Shown here piece after piece: positions 52,104-53,276 of a stretch of DNA of 53,276 nt. The position numbers and the translations under genes are program-made. Within the stretch, counting starts at the first letter, position 1; each line of letters opens with the position of its first letter. Below the pieces are notes generated by a model. The model did not search any database and was not told the DNA's origin. It worked only from the letters and a program-made list of their open reading frames with translations. The stretch comes from Lachnoclostridium edouardi (GTDB lineage Bacteria > Bacillota > Clostridia > Lachnospirales > Lachnospiraceae), in NCBI RefSeq assembly GCF_900240245.1, contig NZ_OESQ01000001.1, positions 1,621,977 through 1,675,252 on the forward strand. The letters are read 5' to 3'.

Positions 52104-53276
52104 TTAGTCTTCATTCGCTAATGTAAGCATTGTGCGGTACAATACTTCTGCTCCTGCCGCACAGTCCTCTGGTGAGCTGTACTCTGCTTTGTTGTGGCTC
52201 AGTCCGTCTTTGGATCTTACAAAGATCATTCCCATTGGGCAGAAGTCTGCAAATGTGGATGAGTCGTGGCCTGCTCCACTTGGCATCTTAAATACTGGTA
52301 ATCCACTGTCTTCACATGCCTTTACTACTATATCCTGTACATGGTCTGCACATGGCTTTCCTTCATCATCCTTCATCAGCACATTTACTTCTATTCCCAC
52401 TCCGCGCTTCTCACATACTGCCTTCATTCTCTCTACACATTTATCAAACATGGCGTCTCTTAATGCCGCCTTCTGATTTCTCATGTCTATACTGAATTTT
52501 ACTTCGCCTGGCACTACGTTTACTCCGCCTGGGAACGCTGTGATCTTTCCTACTGTTGCCACTGCCTGTGGATATTTCTTTGCTTCATCCTCTATCTCCA
52601 ACATACACTCTGCCGCTGCTGCAAGTGCATCCTTTCTTAAATCCATTGGAGTTGTTCCTGCATGGGACGCTGTTCCGCTGATTGTTACCTCGCCTCTGAT
52701 CTGGCAGCAGATTCCTGTTACTACTCCTACTGCTAAATCCTTGCTCTCCAGCACTGCTCCCTGCTCTATGTGAAGCTCTAAGTGGGCCTTTGCATACCCC
52801 TCCGGCAGTCTTGCGTCGTCTACGTGATCTGGGTCTATTCCGCACTCCTTCAGACACTCTGTCACTGTCTTTCCGTCCTTATCTGCATGAGTCATAATTC
52901 CATGATCATAGCCGCCTGTTAAATGGCCTGCTCCTGAATAGCTTCCCACAAAACGGGTTCCTTCCTCGTCACGGTAGCCGATTACTTCGATTGGGTGTTT
53001 TGTTACAATCCCTTCCTCTGTCATGGCCTGAACTGCTTCGATTCCTCCGATTACTCCAAGTCTTCCGTCAAACATTCCTCCGCCATATACAGTGTCAATA
53101 TGGGAGCCTGTCATTACTACAGATGCGTTTGGATCTGTTCCCTCTTTTCTTCCTACAAGGTTTCCTGCTGCATCCATATGTACTGTCATTCCTGCTTCCC
53201 TCATGTACTGAGCTACCAGAGCGTGAGCCTCATTCTCTTCTTTTGAAAGAGCCATACAGTATACGCCATCCTCTGT
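52104..53276 (-). CDS. Zn-dependent M20-family amidohydrolase, copy 2 (5' end outside window)
   Basis: 391 codons visible; by comparison with copy 1 the first ~18 codons lie beyond the right edge, and the in-frame ATG at 53255 is internal. The offset to copy 1 is a constant 2830 bp with no gap. I count 11 base differences in 1173 bp (about 99% identity), three of them in the last 15 bases, all silent; the encoded protein is identical where both are seen. Downstream flanks are unrelated. A second symporter may lie upstream outside the window. Confidence 0.9.
   Translation of the reverse strand, partial: TEDGVYCMALSKEENEAHALVAQYMREAGMTVHMDAAGNLVGRKEGTDPNASVVMTGSHIDTVYGGGMFDGRLGVIGGIEAVQAMTEEGIVTKHPIEVIGYRDEEGTRFVGSYSGAGHLTGGYDHGIMTHADKDGKTVTECLKECGIDPDHVDDARLPEGYAKAHLELHIEQGAVLESKDLAVGVVTGICCQIRGEVTISGTASHAGTTPMDLRKDALAAAAECMLEIEDEAKKYPQAVATVGKITAFPGGVNVVPGEVKFSIDMRNQKAALRDAMFDKCVERMKAVCEKRGVGIEVNVLMKDDEGKPCADHVQDIVVKACEDSGLPVFKMPSGAGHDSSTFADFCPMGMIFVRSKDGLSHNKAEYSSPEDCAAGAEVLYRTMLTLANED

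Noticed and set aside
1..53276. rRNA, tRNA, CRISPR arrays, prophage or replication origin
   Set aside because: No tRNA cloverleaf ends, rRNA-like stretches, cas genes, phage structural genes or origin features were recognised by reading; a dedicated tRNAscan or Rfam run was not possible.

Overview
The window reads as a chromosomal stretch of a spore-forming, moderately low-GC Clostridia member, most likely a Lachnospiraceae gut-type bacterium. Reasons: strong AGGAGG ribosome sites, Gram-positive lipoproteins, paired ABC sugar importers with YesMN-type two-component systems, a GntR/LacI-type AraR, and the sporulation protein YyaC. Most genes are on the minus strand.

Layout. 1-290: start of an IS200/IS605 tnpA gene running off the left edge, with its hairpins. 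299-3656: NhaC-type antiporter, four-carbon acid-sugar kinase and class II aldolase, an incomplete tetronate-type module. 3773-7892: housekeeping pair pth-mfd. 8076-13623: tripartite tricarboxylate (TctCBA) transporter with a PfkB kinase, a TIM-barrel isomerase and an HpcH-type aldolase, i.e. a complete uptake plus kinase/aldolase cassette for an unidentified acidic sugar, divergent from a LacI regulator (13945). The 3' end of lacI is fused to a Fur/PerR-type gene lacking its first ~35 codons, followed by a QueD/PTPS-like gene with a zinc ribbon. 16106-24283: YtfQRT-YjfF-type furanose importer and its YesMN-like two-component system. 24392-33635: L-arabinose locus (ChvE-GguAB-type importer, AraR, small membrane protein, AraA, FGGY kinase, AraD). 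34220-36020: COG2509 flavoprotein behind an unusual promoter (12-nt phased repeats and a structured leader), then a degenerate HPr-like protein. 36212-40446: tight operon ppaC / flavin reductase / shikimate-kinase-like / DUF3783 / asparaginase. 40730-44872: glcK, DUF5711, an MPN-like/LysM membrane protein, yyaC. 45018-46540: coiled-coil membrane protein and a small conserved protein. 46550-49100: LytSR. 49274-51750: SLC1-type symporter and M20-type amidohydrolase; 52104-53276: a second, protein-identical copy of the hydrolase running off the right edge.

How it fits together: the sugar loci each pair an importer with catabolic enzymes and a dedicated regulator (LacI with Tct, YesMN with YtfQ, AraR with ara). 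The LytSR system probably drives the neighbouring symporter-hydrolase operon, since a 9-12-9 direct repeat of the LytTR type lies upstream of that promoter. The least explained items are the HPr-like protein in which His15 and Ser46 are replaced by Arg and Asp, the phased repeats plus folded leader before the flavoprotein, the inactive-looking MPN domain joined to LysM, the lacI-perR fusion scar, and the twin hydrolase genes whose differences are all silent. All functional calls come from reading the sequence; no database search was run.
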